NCBI GenBank assembly: GCA_001939145.1
Contig: LSRX01001118.1
Span: 58,402-122,401, forward strand
Origin: Symbiodinium microadriaticum
Taxonomy: Eukaryota > Sar > Dinophyceae > Suessiales > Symbiodiniaceae
Length of the DNA stretch: 64,000 nt
Direction: 5' to 3'
The position numbers and the translations under genes were made by a program. Positions 51,000 to 61,403 of this stretch are shown here, in pieces. Below the pieces are notes generated by a model, which did no database searches, was not told where the DNA came from, and saw only the letters and a list, made by a program, of their open reading frames with translations. The first letter of the stretch is position 1. Every line of letters begins with the position of its first letter.

Positions 51000-51475
51000 A
51001 CTGGAACACTGTGCGACGATGCAGTCCGTCCAACCCTAGATAGCCGTCTCGGCCCGTAGGTGTCAACGGGCACATGGATGTGGACATTTCCTTCGCGCAG
51101 TCATTTTGAGGGGCGCCAGGGGGAAAAAACAGCGTGTCAGCCATTGATATGCTTCTCGCAGTATATTGGGCAGTCGATTGCAGTTGGGAACATGTGGCGG
51201 CTGGTTGCCAAAACGTGGCGTGTTGTCGGGTTCTGGTCTTTCTGCCATTGTATGTCCGCAGTACTTCCCAGTCCATAACGCACGCGCGACGAGAGAGCTT
51301 CTGGCGACAGTATACAAAAAGTGCAAGTTAATTTCTCTCCGTGCGAACTGCCATGCAAAGCGCCATCGAGGTGTGGTGCGATGTGGGGTCGGAACATCAC
51401 CAAGCGCGGATGTGATTGGGGGACCTTATTATTTGTGTTGTTATATTTTTTGGTCGCTCCGGTGGCGGGGGGGTG
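51000..51475. other. unique DNA, no recognised gene
   Basis: Overlapping open frames on both strands, none with motif. Ends at the purine-rich microsatellite. Confidence 0.3.
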
Positions 51476-51670
51476 GCGGGAAGGAAGGCAGAAAGGAAGG
51501 AAGGAAGGAGGAAGGAAGGAAAGCAGGAAGGAAGGAAAGCGGGGAGGAAGGCAGGAAGGAAGGAGGGAAGGAAGGAAGGCAGGGAGGCAGGAAGGAAGGA
51601 AGGAGGGAAGGACGAAGAAGGAAGGAACGAGAGGAGACGGAAGGAAGGAAGAACGCAGGAAGGAAAGAAG
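51475..51670. repeat. (GGAA)n purine microsatellite
   Basis: GGAAGGAAGGAGGAAGGCAG-type purine run of about 190 bp. Open in all three forward frames and two reverse frames because it is low complexity. Confidence 0.95.
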
Positions 51671-51880
51671 GCAATATGAAGAATCAGAAGAACAATAATA
51701 GCAAGACTATTGGTAATAATACGCACACCCATATACTATTAGTATCAGCAATACTAGTACTAATGCAAGGAAGGAAGGCAATATGAAGAATCAGAAGAAC
51801 AACAATAGCAAGACTGCCGGTAATAAGAAGCAGACTTGCATACTATTATTATCAGCAAGGCTAGTACTAATACAACGCCG
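51671..51880. repeat. 107-bp tandem duplication
   Basis: GCAATATGAAGAATCAGAAG at 51671 and 51778 starts two copies of about 107 bp with small differences. Copy 2 ends near CTAGTACTAATACAAC. Confidence 0.9.
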
Positions 51881-51984
51881 GGCTAAGTTGCTTAACTGCG
51901 CGCTGATCAGATACCACAGACTGTGCTGGTTCATTTTGACAGCAGGACGGTGGTCATGGAAATCGAAGTCCGCCACCTGCCGTA

Positions 51985-52060
51985 GTGGTGGTGGTGGTGG
52001 TGGTGGTGGTAGTAGTAGTAGTAGTAGTGGTACTAGTACTACTACTATCTAGTACTAGTA
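51985..52060. repeat. (GTG)n(GTA)n microsatellite
   Basis: GTGGTG then GTAGTA then TACTAC units. Confidence 0.95.
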
Positions 52061-52536
52061 GATGATGATGACAGTTTCTCATAGGATCCAGATAAACATG
52101 GAAATGCGCAGATCCACCCCCACCCAGCACCACAAAAAAAGGCAAAACAAAAGAGAAAAAATCCTCCACCCTTGTGATTGTGGCATACCACAACAAGAGA
52201 ATAATGTTGCAAACATTCGCAAACGTTCAATCACGCAGAAGAAGATTCGTCTGCATGGGACATGTCAGGTGAGCTGCAGGCAGCCCTTCGCGAGTTCCAT
52301 GGCTTTCAGTGGCACGCGGAACAAATCAGAATCCGATCATGCTCAGCATGGGCATGCAGAGCCCGCCCAAGGCTTCGAGTTTGGACATGTTGTTCTGTTC
52401 TGCGATTATAAAGATCGGTTTAGTATTGTGCGTGACATTGTGTTTGATGCATGCTTGGCTTGACAGCCTGTCTGATGTATATAAATGTTCACCCGCCTAA
52501 CTAGGCAGACCCACTTAGTGAGATGTAGTCGCTTGA

Positions 52537-52873
52537 ATGGATGAGCAAATTGAGAGATGCAATTTCGAGGTTGGAGATGCCGGCTCCGTGTTTGGAAAAC
52601 GCAACTGCGCAAGGGCGTTACGCCCCGCCCATGGGATCCAACATTCCAGGCTGGGGGGGGGGCATGGGGGGTGCGTGACATCGCGGCGAATCTTTGCACT
52701 TTACAAGCCGCCGTGCTTTGGCCTGCTGTCATTCCGTTCTGCTGCAGGTGCCACTGACACTACGGACCTGGGCTGCAGGTACGGCAACCCACAGATGTGG
52801 GCTCACTGCGGAGTTTGCTGCGGCATCCGCCCGCATTTCAACTGGGTCATCGGAACCTGCGAGGCGCACCAGG
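52537..52873 (+). CDS. Cys-rich coding block, exon 1 of a putative chain
   Basis: Open frame from an ATG at 52537. The convincing part is the 3' third: TDTTDLGCRYGNPQMWAHCG, VCCGIRPHFNWVIGTCEAHQ. Six cysteines in about 40 residues suggest a secreted or extracellular domain. It ends CAG G|GTTTGGG: a GT donor at 52874 made by the telomere-like run, leaving phase 1. The next exon begins with two bases (GT), which fits. The earlier part (52537-52740) may be intron. Family unknown. Confidence 0.45.
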
Positions 52874-53013
52874 GTTTGGGGCTAGGGTTTAGGGTTTATA
52901 GGGGCTTGGTTTAGGGCCGGGTTCAGGAGCCGATGTATGGCACTGATGCAAAATGATGCAAACCACATTGTCATGCACAGTTTGCAAGCTTTGAGAGGAG
53001 ACGCAGGGCACAG

Positions 53014-53123
53014 GTCAGTTCTGTGCCAATCTGCCCGACTGCGTGATCAACGGGTCTCCGAAGATCAACTATGTGGCTGCATACCAATACAATGGTCAGA
53101 CGCACGGCCTTGACTTGATTACG
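53014..53123 (+). CDS. Cys-containing exon 2 of the same chain
   Basis: AG at 53012-53013; two bases complete Gly, then QFCANLPDCVINGSPKINYV, AAYQYNGQTHGLDLIT. Donor GT at 53124, phase 0. Intron from 52874 is 140 nt. No telomere-like DNA in the exon. Confidence 0.5.
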
Positions 53124-53300
53124 GTTAATTTCATTGTTGCTGGTGTGTTGCGCTTGTAGCTGCTCACGAGTAGTGAAAGGAGCATCATGTCAGTATCCTT
53201 CCCACAGCAGCTTCTTGAGACCAAGGGAGTTTGTTCTCATGGCGGACTCCACAGTTGGCGACATTGATGAACAAGGCTTGTGAAACCGTGCCGGATGCAG

Positions 53301-53480
53301 TTCGTTCAGAATATGCTGTATGACACCAGCTGCACAGGTGTGCATGGCAATTTCTGGGATGGTACTGGTTTTGCAGCAGCTTGGTCGCGCTTTCGTCGCT
53401 ACTTCTTGGTTTGTTGCGCTCGGATAAAAGGCAACACTCGCCACAACAGGCTGGTTGAGCAGAAGTGCTTATGGAGCAAC
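53301..53480 (+). CDS. exon 3 of the same chain, end uncertain
   Basis: Acceptor GATGCAG ends at 53300; FVQNMLYDTSCTGVHGNFWD, GTGFAAAWSRFRRYFLVCCA, RIKGNTRHNRLVEQKCLWSN then TAA. Phase 0 start matches exon 2. The C-terminal part may be intronic read-through. Downstream, HNTSFRWSAGDWTTKLLASQ at 53500-53570 may be a further exon. Confidence 0.4.
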
Positions 53481-53865
53481 TAACCCCGAAGAACCCCATC
53501 AGGTTCACAACACATCGTTTCGATGGAGTGCTGGCGACTGGACAACGAAGCTCCTAGCATCGCAAGCAGATCTTTGTAGATTCGTAGGTGCTGTGGAGGT
53601 TTGGAGCTTTGCAAGCCCAGGGATTCGAAGTAAGCATGCCATTAATCAGATGGCCACGCCATCTCGATGCGCCATATTCCTTCTGGAAACCACGTCAGTT
53701 TAGGCTCATGCTCCAACCTGCATAATCCTGCGACTGTTCTTGCATTCATTTCCTCCTGGAGGTACGCTCCGTGGGCACGGGGTTTGGGAGCCGATGGCCC
53801 GCGCAACCTGGCGGCGTGGATGTTTCCGACGTTGTCATGACCCGGCGCCCACCTACCCACCCACC

Positions 53866-53964
53866 NNNNNNNNNNNNNNNNNNNNNNNNNNNNNNNNNNN
53901 NNNNNNNNNNNNNNNNNNNNNNNNNNNNNNNNNNNNNNNNNNNNNNNNNNNNNNNNNNNNNNNN
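53866..53964. other. assembly gap, 99 N
   Basis: Lies at the edge of a (CA)n microsatellite. Confidence 1.
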
Positions 53965-53965
53965 A

Positions 53966-54034
<69 letters not shown>

Positions 54035-54045
54035 GCGCGCGCGCG
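53965..54045. repeat. (CA)n microsatellite then CG-rich run
   Basis: (CA)n to 54032 followed by CCCGCGCGCGCGCG. Confidence 0.98.
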
Positions 54046-54543
54046 CCTGTGGTTGAGTCATGGCTGGTTGTGGGGGCTGGCCTCGGAACCTCGAGGGCGA
54101 AGAATCTCCAATCCAAGCATATTAAGATCCTACATGGCCTCGCCTGCTGTTACCATGAGCAGACATGTTTGATTTTGTGAAACGGTCGCACCCTTTTTTA
54201 CATGGCCAAAGAGACCCTTCCCGCACTAGTAAGCCGTGAGCCGCAAGCCATGAAACCCCATAGGACCGCATAAACACTAAAACTCCAATTTTGACAGGGT
54301 GAAGCTCCAAGTGCATACGCACCCTAAATTTCGAAGGGAATTCTCCGATAAGGTGGGCGTGTTACAGGGAAGATTAGGATGACTTCTGCCCAAGGATGAC
54401 ACACACAACTCGAGAAACATAAAATCTAAAACCCAAAGCGTAAAATCCCAAGACCCTATAAGGATTGAAATTCCTAGGACAGAAACTTTAAAAGCCCGCG
54501 ACCACACATAAACCTAAAGCTCCAACACAACATCCGCCCCCAG

Positions 54544-54662
54544 GCGGCGTGACCCCGCCAGCCGGCTTGTGGATCCTCAGCGCTGAGAACTTCTACTATG
54601 GCGCCTTCTACATGCTGTCCCAGTTGGGAATTAACCTCGAAGGCCAAGGACAGAGCTTTGGG
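54544..54662 (+). CDS. exon A of a putative membrane-protein chain
   Basis: Acceptor CCCCCAG ends at 54543. Two bases, then GVTPPAGLWILSAENFYYGA, FYMLSQLGINLEGQGQSFG; donor GT at 54663 is the start of GTTTAGGGTTTGGGG. Strongly protein-like and open in one frame only over most of its length. Ends in phase 0, matching exon B. No family recognised. Confidence 0.55.
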
Positions 54663-55145
54663 GTTTAGGGTTTGGGGTTTAGGGTTTATAGGGTTTAGGG
54701 TTTAGGGTTGGGTCTCCGGGGTGTCTTTCGGATTTCGGCGCATGTGATCAGGATGTCATACGTGCACGTGTCGATGCCCAGCACTTCAAGGGATTTCATG
54801 GGCACTACTGCTTAGCCACAAGGAGGTACAGATGGTTGTGAGACTTGTGATTGTGCTGCTTTCGATTTCGATCACAGTATGAGCTGTATCTGCAAAAAAT
54901 CCACGCCTGAAAGGGTCCCTCGCAGGAACCCACTCGTTCATAGACTTTGAGATGGTTTGGGGTTTACGGTAAGCCCGAAAGACACCCACAACATGGCAGA
55001 ACCGAAACGAGAGCCCCGCAGGAAATCCGACGGGCACCAACTGTTGGATGTGGGAGTTGGACCCGGTCGAGGCTGGCATTTATCCGGAAACAATAACCTA
55101 GAAAGCCAGTTTAACCCTAAAGCCCTAAACCCTAAACCCGATCAG

Positions 55146-55203
55146 GGCAGCGCCGGGTGGGACCCGGGAGCCCCTCTGCCGGGGAACTTGAACATGCTCC
55201 TTG
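55146..55203 (+). CDS. exon B of the same chain
   Basis: AG at 55144-55145; GSAGWDPGAPLPGNLNMLL plus one G; donor GT at 55204 from GTTTAGGG. Phase 0 in, phase 1 out. Intron from 54663 is 483 nt. Confidence 0.5.
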
Positions 55204-55309
55204 GTTTAGGGTTTTAGGGCTTCAGGGTTGTAGGGTTTAGGGTTTAGGGCTTCAGGGTTTTAGGGTTTGGGGTTTAGGGATTTAGGGTTTAGGCTTTCAG
55301 GGGTACCCG

Positions 55310-56131
55310 GCAGTTGCAATAGGCCTGGATGCAAAAGGGTTTTAGGGTTTAGCTCTTAGGGACTCTAACTTCCGGGCGAGAGAAGCCTGCTGCAAAAGGG
55401 GCTTTAACTTTTTGGGTTTCTGTGTTGACTAAATTAAACTAAGTATATAGGCTAACAGTTTAACTTTAGAAATTTTAGCGGGGGTTCAGAAGCCAGCCAA
55501 GGCTCTACAGCACGGAGAGCCTCGGAAGAAAAGGGATTCGAGCTGTGGGGGTTTCGGAAACAGGGTCCAGGGGTTCAGGGTTTAGGGCGAAGTGGAAAGC
55601 CTGTTCAAAAGGGGGGTTTGAGGGTCTGGCGAGACTTGAGCCCAGTGCCGAAAAAGAAAGGGTGTGAGGGTTTAGGGTTTAGGGTTTTGGTTGCGAGAGT
55701 CCTGCATGCAAAAGGGTTTAGGCTGCGAGAGTCCTGGATGCAAAAGGTTTAGGGTTTAGGGAGTGCAAGAGGCCCCAGACACTCACCCCCCCCCCCTCAA
55801 ACAAAAGAGGCCCGGATGCAAAAAAATGGTTTAGGGGTTCACGAGTTCAGGGTATCGGGTTTCGGGTCTGGGGCTTTAGGGTTCCCTAAACCCTAAACCG
55901 TAAACCGAGGGTTCAGGGGCTGGGCATTCATCAAGTCCAGATGTAAAGAGGGTTCAGGGGCTGGGGTAGTCGGACACCAAAAAGCTAGAGTCGCGAGAAG
56001 CACCGAAGTCAAGACCGAGGGCCATAGGGTTTAGGGTTTTTTTAAAGAGGCTTTAAGGTTTAGGGATTCGGCAAAATGGGCTCAGGGTTTAGGTTTTAAG
56101 GTTGGGCATGTACAAATCTGTGCAAAAAGGG
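55310..56131. repeat. dispersed GGATGCAAAAGGGTTTAGGG-type motif
   Basis: A short motif (C)CTGGATGCAAAAGG, usually followed by TTTAGGG, occurs eight times: about 55322, 55382, 55598, 55692, 55723, 55807, 55932 and 56109. All lie within the putative intron between exons B and C. Confidence 0.75.
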
Positions 56132-56159
56132 TTGGGTTTCAGGGGAGCAATATGAGCAG

Positions 56160-56278
56160 ACGCCATTGGCCTAAACAAAGAAGGCTTCTTCAGGTTGTTA
56201 GCTTCAGGCCTCGCGTACCATCTCGCGGTTACAGTCAACGCGCCAGTTGTGGACTTCATTTCAGGGCTTGAACATTGA
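56160..56278 (+). CDS. exon C of the same chain, hydrophobic, TGA
   Basis: Acceptor GAGCAG ends at 56159. AC joins the final G of exon B to give Asp, then AIGLNKEGFFRLLASGLAYH, LAVTVNAPVVDFISGLEH and TGA (56276-56278). A hydrophobic run after EGFFRLL resembles a membrane helix of ABC-2/ABCG-type permeases (NKEGFFRFL...), a weak suggestion only. The TGA may be the true stop, or the exon may end before it. Confidence 0.5.
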
Positions 56279-56867
56279 GCAGTATCCCCTTTACAGTCCT
56301 CAGAATACCAGCTATGTCTAGTCATTCAGTGTCACGGCCCTTGTGCAAGTGGCCTTCTCAACACGCTCAGGGTGCAAAGAATGACCGTCCCCAAAGTCTG
56401 CATTCTGGGTTCAAAGCCTGTATCTCAAGGCAGAACAACAACGGAACCCCAAATACATCCGAACACCAAAGCCCCATACTCGAAACCCCAAACGGCTAAA
56501 GCGCTAAAACCCAAACCCTATAAACCCGTATTATAGCAATCCTTATAGACCCTAAACCTTGGACGGGACCTCAAACAAGGAACGCCCAAGCATCGGGATG
56601 CATGCCGATTTCCTACACGTCGGCCCAGGCCAATCTTTGGGGTGTTTGCGTGTAAAGGGTTCGATCTTTCGTGGTTTTTTTTAGGGTTCACGGAGGTTCA
56701 GGGTTTAGGGTTTAGGGTTTAGCGGAGGTTCTTCGGTGGAGGAGCTCCGTGTATGAGGATCAAGTTATGTGGAGTTTCTGCTAGGGCCTCATGACAGTCA
56801 GTATGTTGCGAGGCTCCCATGTTAAACTGCGCTTTGTTCTTCTGAGGATTTCAGAAACTCTTGGGGT

Positions 56868-57464
56868 TTGTTCAGGTACCCTGCAATATGGACGTTTGAG
56901 AGTGATCTCAAGAATGCTCAGCAGAAGTTCAGAAGGGTTCTCGTTTTGGGGGCTGCGGAGTTGATGTTACAAGCCTCTGCAGTGTTCACAGGCTTCCCTG
57001 CAAGCCTTCGCAAGCAGTCATCGCATCTCTCTCATCGCATGGTAAGTTCCAGAGTCGCTGTGAAGTTTGGGGCTTTTTTGGGGCACAGCTGCGTGATGCA
57101 ACCATCCTTTGAAACTCGCCACCGACTTGCATCCACGCGCAAGGCAAATGGCATGGGCACGGAGTTCAAGTTTCCCGAGGATGGCATCCGAGAGCACGGG
57201 CTTCAATCATCAGAATATATGCCTAGGGCACATCATCTTCTACCTAAATCATCAGAAGAAGCTTGTAGGGTCCATCCTATTCTAGCTAAAAGAGGAACCC
57301 TGAGGACTAGTTTTAAGTTCATCTTTGGACATGCACATCTACGCAATGCATGCTTCGGGTGGAGAGCTCTTTGTCTAAAGTCTCGGCTGAAGCTGCCTGG
57401 CAGCCGGGTCGTTTCAGCCATGCTGAAGCTTAAGCCATTGGCTTCAACTGCCGCCACGCTCTGA
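56868..57464 (+). CDS. 198-codon open frame, unknown
   Basis: The longest repeat-free open frame in the right third. Reads FESDLKNAQQKFRRVLVLGA, AELMLQASAVFTGFPASLRK, then SRVAVKFGAFLGHSCVMQPS, TSFKFIFGHAHLRNACFGWR. An ATG at 56868 is possible, but AG acceptors precede it. The opposite strand is also partly open (57233-57457). No domain recognised. Confidence 0.35.
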   Translation: MFRYPAIWTFESDLKNAQQKFRRVLVLGAAELMLQASAVFTGFPASLRKQSSHLSHRMVSSRVAVKFGAFLGHSCVMQPSFETRHRLASTRKANGMGTEFKFPEDGIREHGLQSSEYMPRAHHLLPKSSEEACRVHPILAKRGTLRTSFKFIFGHAHLRNACFGWRALCLKSRLKLPGSRVVSAMLKLKPLASTAATL

Positions 57465-57860
57465 CTATTTAGAGAGATCCAGAATTCGTTGACAGCAATG
57501 TTGCGACGGCATGTTCAAACTTGATAGGCTCAGGGTTAGGGGTTCACACTGTTGAGACATGACGTCCAACCGTCCTAAAACAACTTTCTCAGCCCCCTGT
57601 ACAACCACTCCTTGCAGAACTCCACCCCCTTCCATGAAATCTTGAAAAGCTTTAATATCCCTCGAACCCAAGATCCCAAAAGCCCAAACCCCAGGCCCCA
57701 AACCCCAAAAGCCTTAAACTCTACACCCCGTGACCCCGAATGCCCTAAACCCCTAAAGCCCAATGAATGCCCCAGAAACTCTGAACCCTAAACTCCAAGC
57801 CCCATACTAAACCCTAAACTCAGCGGACCTCGAACCACATGCCTCGGCTGGATTGACCGA
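57465..57860. other. unique DNA grading into CCCTAAA-like units
   Basis: Reverse frames are open through repeat-derived peptide only. No gene seen. Confidence 0.4.
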
Positions 57861-57874
57861 GAGTGAGCGCCGAA

Positions 57875-58135
57875 ACCCTAAACCCTGTAAGCCCTTAAAA
57901 CCCTAAACCCTTTAAACCCTGAGCCCGAAACCCAAACAAAAAACCCTGAACCCCAAACCCTAAGCCCTAAACCTGAAACCCTACACCCTAAACCCTAAAC
58001 CCTAAACTATACCCGAAACCCAAACAAAAAACCCTGAACCCCAAACCCTAAGCCCTAAACCTGAAACCCTACACCCTAAACCCTAAACCCTTAAACCCTA
58101 AACCATCAACCCTAAACCCTAAGCCCTAAGGGTCA
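57875..58135. repeat. CCCTAAA array with exact 88-bp duplication
   Basis: CCCGAAACCCAAACAAAAAA starts at 57924 and again at 58012; about 80 bp are identical between copies. Flanked by CCCTAAA heptamers. Confidence 0.95.
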
Positions 58136-58264
58136 CTGCATTTAAAAAAACCCTTGAAGCCTTGAAGCCCTAAGCCCAAAAGCCTCTCAGCCCTCCAGGA
58201 CTTCCGAGCCAGCTGTCAGGCACAGCCCAACCAAACCGGCTGCAGACCTTGGGAGGTGCTCATG

Positions 58265-58445
58265 AGGGTTTAGGGTTGAGGGTTTAAGGTTGAGGGTTTA
58301 GGGTTTAAGGTTTAGGGTTTAGGGTTTAAGGTTTTGGGTTCAGGGTTTAGGGCTTTTTGTTTTGGGTTGTGGGTGTTTGGGGTTCAGGGGTGGATTTCGG
58401 GTTTAGGGGTTTGGGTGTAGGGTTGAGGGTTGACACGAGGGTTGG
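58265..58445. repeat. TTTAGGG/TTGAGGG array
   Basis: TTTAGGG, TTTAAGG and TTGAGGG heptamers. 58445-58780 downstream is unique DNA with no gene seen. Confidence 0.85.
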
Positions 58446-58924
58446 TTTAGTGTTGGGGGGGTTAGTAAGCCTTTATTCAAGGATCCGACTCCCGAGGTTC
58501 AATTCAGAGTTCTGTTGAAGGTGTTGTTGAATCAGGATTTTTACGAGTTTTCATGGGATGTTGCAAAGGTGCCATGGGGCTTTATATAAGGGCTCGGTTC
58601 TGGGTTCTAAACAGGGCTCTGCAAGAGTTCAGGGTGTCTTCCAGGTCGCAACTATGTCCCCCTTTCTAGTCCCTATATATAGACTCATTCTCTAGCTACC
58701 CTGAAGCCTTAGCGTCTAATTGTCAAGTTGGGACTTTTTTTTTTTGAGGGGCTTAGTGTGTTCTATCTGTTATTTCATATTGCGGGGCCCTAGACCCTAA
58801 ACCCTAAACCCTAAACCCTAAACCCCGAACCCCGAAACCCTAAACCCTAAACCCTAAAAAAAAAGACCCTCGAAGCCATGCCTGCCTCGCGCGAGTGCGT
58901 GAGTCGAGGCCCTAAGAAGGTGCT

Positions 58925-59060
58925 CTCAGGTCGGCTACTAACTGCTGGGTTTAGGGTTTAGGGTTTAGGGGCTGGGTTTAGGGTTTAAGGTTTAGGGTTT
59001 AGGGGCTGGGTTTAGGGTTTAGGGTTTAGGGGCTGGGTTTAGGGTTTAGGGTTTGGTGCT
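58925..59060. repeat. 27/34-bp repeat with GGGGCTGGG marker
   Basis: GGGGCTGGGTTTAGGGTTTA; marker GCTGGG at 58944, 58971, 59005 and 59032. Spacing 27, 34, 27 bp, i.e. one unit is longer by exactly one heptamer. Confidence 0.95.
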
Positions 59061-59554
59061 GGCATTCAGTAGTCAAGGGCCTCTCTTGGAAAGCAGGTTG
59101 ATCGGGATTTTCGAAATTTCCCAGTTGTTTCATGTGTTGAGCCATACCCTAAATAAACCTTACAGTAAACCCTGCAATGGCTGGTCTGAAATGGGAATGC
59201 ATCCTTCGCAAGAGCCCACTAAAGACACCCCCTTTTTCTGTCTCTGGAGGAAAGCATCCAATGGGGTGGCGGAGCGTGCCACTTCAGCATCTCACGGCCT
59301 TTTTTTTTGGTTTTTGGTTTAGGGCCCAGGGTTGTGAAGGGCTCCCAGGCTTAAGGCATGCCCCAGCAGCATGTCAAGTTTTTTGTTGTCGGGGTTGGTG
59401 TTTAGGGCTTAAAGCTTCCAGGGCTTTAGGGGCCAGAACTACACTTTTTGCCATACGTGTCGCTCAAATCCCAGAGCCTTCCAGAACACAGCATTCAGTG
59501 CGGCTGCCCAGCAGATTGAACATTGTAAGTGCAGAACAGCATCAATTCCTCACC

Positions 59555-60065
59555 ACCACCACACCACACCAGCGCCGCGACGACGACGACGACGACTACT
59601 ACTACTATTCCTGCTACCACTACCGCCGCTGCTGCTACTACTGCTCCTACCATTGCCACCACTACTACCTCTAGTACTGCCACGATTACGACTATTGCCA
59701 CTACTACCACCACCTCTACCGCCATGGCTACCGACCACTACCACTGCCACTCCCACTTCCACTCCCACTACCACTACTACTACCATTCCCAGTTCCACTC
59801 CCACTACCACTTCCATTTCCATTACCACCGCTACCACTACCACTCACCGCTACCACTACCACTGTCACTGCCACTGCCGCCACCGCTGCTGTACCGCCAC
59901 CACCACCACGACCAGGACCACGACCATTACAACAACTGCTGCTGCCACAACTACCACTACCACTACCGCAACCACGACTACCACTACCACTACCACCACT
60001 ACTGCCACTGCCATTGCCACTACCACTGCCACTGCCACTACCGCTACCACCACAACTACCACTGT
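59555..60065. repeat. (CCACTA)n-type microsatellite, 510 bp
   Basis: ACC/ACT/GCC trinucleotide-based hexamer repeat. It yields Thr-, His/Tyr- or Pro/Leu-rich open frames on both strands; none called as protein. Confidence 0.95.
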
Positions 60066-60069
60066 TCAG

Positions 60070-60193
60070 GCCCATGTGCGATACCCTGGTCTCTGGGCCT
60101 CCAATCCGGCCCTCAATTTTAGGCAGGGCTCTCAGCGCTTCGAAAACCTGTGGGACGAGCCCTACGTCTTCGCGGTTGTCGTGGATGCCAAAG
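60070..60193 (+). CDS. exon candidate AHVRYPGLWASNPALNFRQG
   Basis: AG (GTTCAG) ends at 60069, directly after the microsatellite. AHVRYPGLWASNPALNFRQG, SQRFENLWDEPYVFAVVVDA, K plus one G; GC donor (G|GC) at 60194. Balanced amino-acid composition, sharply different from the repeat before it and the GAGA-rich stretch after it. Family unknown. Confidence 0.5.
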
Positions 60194-60199
60194 GCAGCG

Positions 60200-61110
60200 C
60201 ACGGGAACGTGGGCTTGCAGGAAGTGGGACGGAGCGAGGGAGAGAAAGAGTCAGAGAGAGAGAGTGTGTGCTTGTGTGTTTGTGCGATAAAATGACAAGA
60301 TTTGGGAGAAAGAGGCCGAGAGATCTTGCGTGTGAGAAGCGCAGACAGGAGCGGATAGCGACTGGCACCTCACAGGGTATCCTGTTCAAGCGCCATATCC
60401 GTGCAACGAAGCTGTTCGAACAGACAGTGCTCTGCCCATGAACCCCTGGCCCGGAAACCTTAAAATTTAGAGCACCGAATTCAGAATTTCGAATACTCTA
60501 AGGGTTTAGGGTTTAGTGTTTAGGGCCCTACAATGTTACAATCCCAAGGCCCACTACACCATATACCCCCAAAGTACAGCAGGCTACCAAGAGGCAACTC
60601 AAAACTGCAAGCACGCAACAGCAGGTTACTGGGTCTACCGTTGGCGGCCCATGGCGTACACCAGCCAGGTTTGGCAACCTTTCCGTTCAGCTGGGTTCTT
60701 GTTCACGACCCTACATGAATAAAGGTTTTAGTTCGATTTATATGGTTTTACAGAGGGTTGTGTAATTCGCAAGAGGTAAAGGGGCACCTTGATCTTAATA
60801 TACAGTCAAAGTCTGTTTTCCGACTAATGTAAATTGCACGACGTCCCTGCACTAACATAACAAGAACCCAGTTTGGACCCACGTCAGGTATCGGAAATAA
60901 GAGCTAGAGGTGTTTCATAGGCTTCGTTGCATAGGGCATAATTCTTTTTGGGGGCTTAGGTTCTAATCCCCAAGAGTTTCCTACATTAACGGTCCTTCTG
61001 CCGGGGCCCCTTTCGATTTCATCGATTCAGCTAATTTCGAAAAAGTCGCGCTCATATTTGGGTATCCAGAAGCGAAGATCCAGGAGCACGTCAAGCTGGC
61101 TCTGAGTAAA
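60200..61110. other. unique DNA, no firm gene
   Basis: Includes a GAGAGA/TGTGTG stretch (60230-60290) and an open frame at 60516-60722 (GYWVYRWRPMAYTSQVWQPF). The ends GCTGGGTTCTTGTT (60690) and AACAAGAACCCAGTTT (60861) look like family F termini about 187 bp apart. Confidence 0.35.
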
Positions 61111-61111
61111 C

Positions 61112-61225
61112 TCCGAGCCTTATAATATACTACAATATACTATAATGTACCATATGATATACTCTAATATACCATATAACCTACTCTAGTATATATTATA
61201 ATTTACCATATAATATAAGAAGTAT
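61112..61225. repeat. AT-rich TATAATATACTA repeat
   Basis: Degenerate tandem of ATATACTATAAT/ACCATATAATATA units, about 110 bp, strongly AT-rich against GC-richer flanks. Confidence 0.85.
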
Positions 61226-61291
61226 TCCACGAGAAGCCGGGAAAGCTCCCACAGCATCGCCGGAGCACCGCAGGATCCTCCTAAGGCTGAG

Positions 61292-61401
61292 ACCCAGAGA
61301 GCCCAATACCCCTTAACTAAGGAATATAGCCTAAATCATAATATTAGGCCCTTGTAATTTAAGGCATATTCCTTAATTAAGGGGTATTGGGTTCTGTGGG
61401 G
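61292..61401. mobile_element. hairpin family B copy 2
   Basis: ACCCAGAGAGCCCAATACCC ... GGGGTATTGGGTTCTGTGGGG, with inner CTTAACTAAGGAATATAGCC / GGCATATTCCTTAATTAAG. Confidence 0.85.
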
Positions 61402-61403
61402 TT

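Noticed and set aside
51397..51786. Lys/Glu/Gly-rich and Phe/Leu/Pro-rich frames
   Set aside because: Low-complexity products of the (GGAA)n run.
59495..60075. Val-, Gly/Ser-, Thr- and His/Tyr-rich open frames on both strands
   Set aside because: All derive from the (CCACTA)n-type microsatellite.
60690..60876. Possible family F element defined by CTGGGTTCTTGTT and AACAAGAACCCAG
   Set aside because: Ends match, but the span is longer than other copies and inner arms are lacking; left as a note only.
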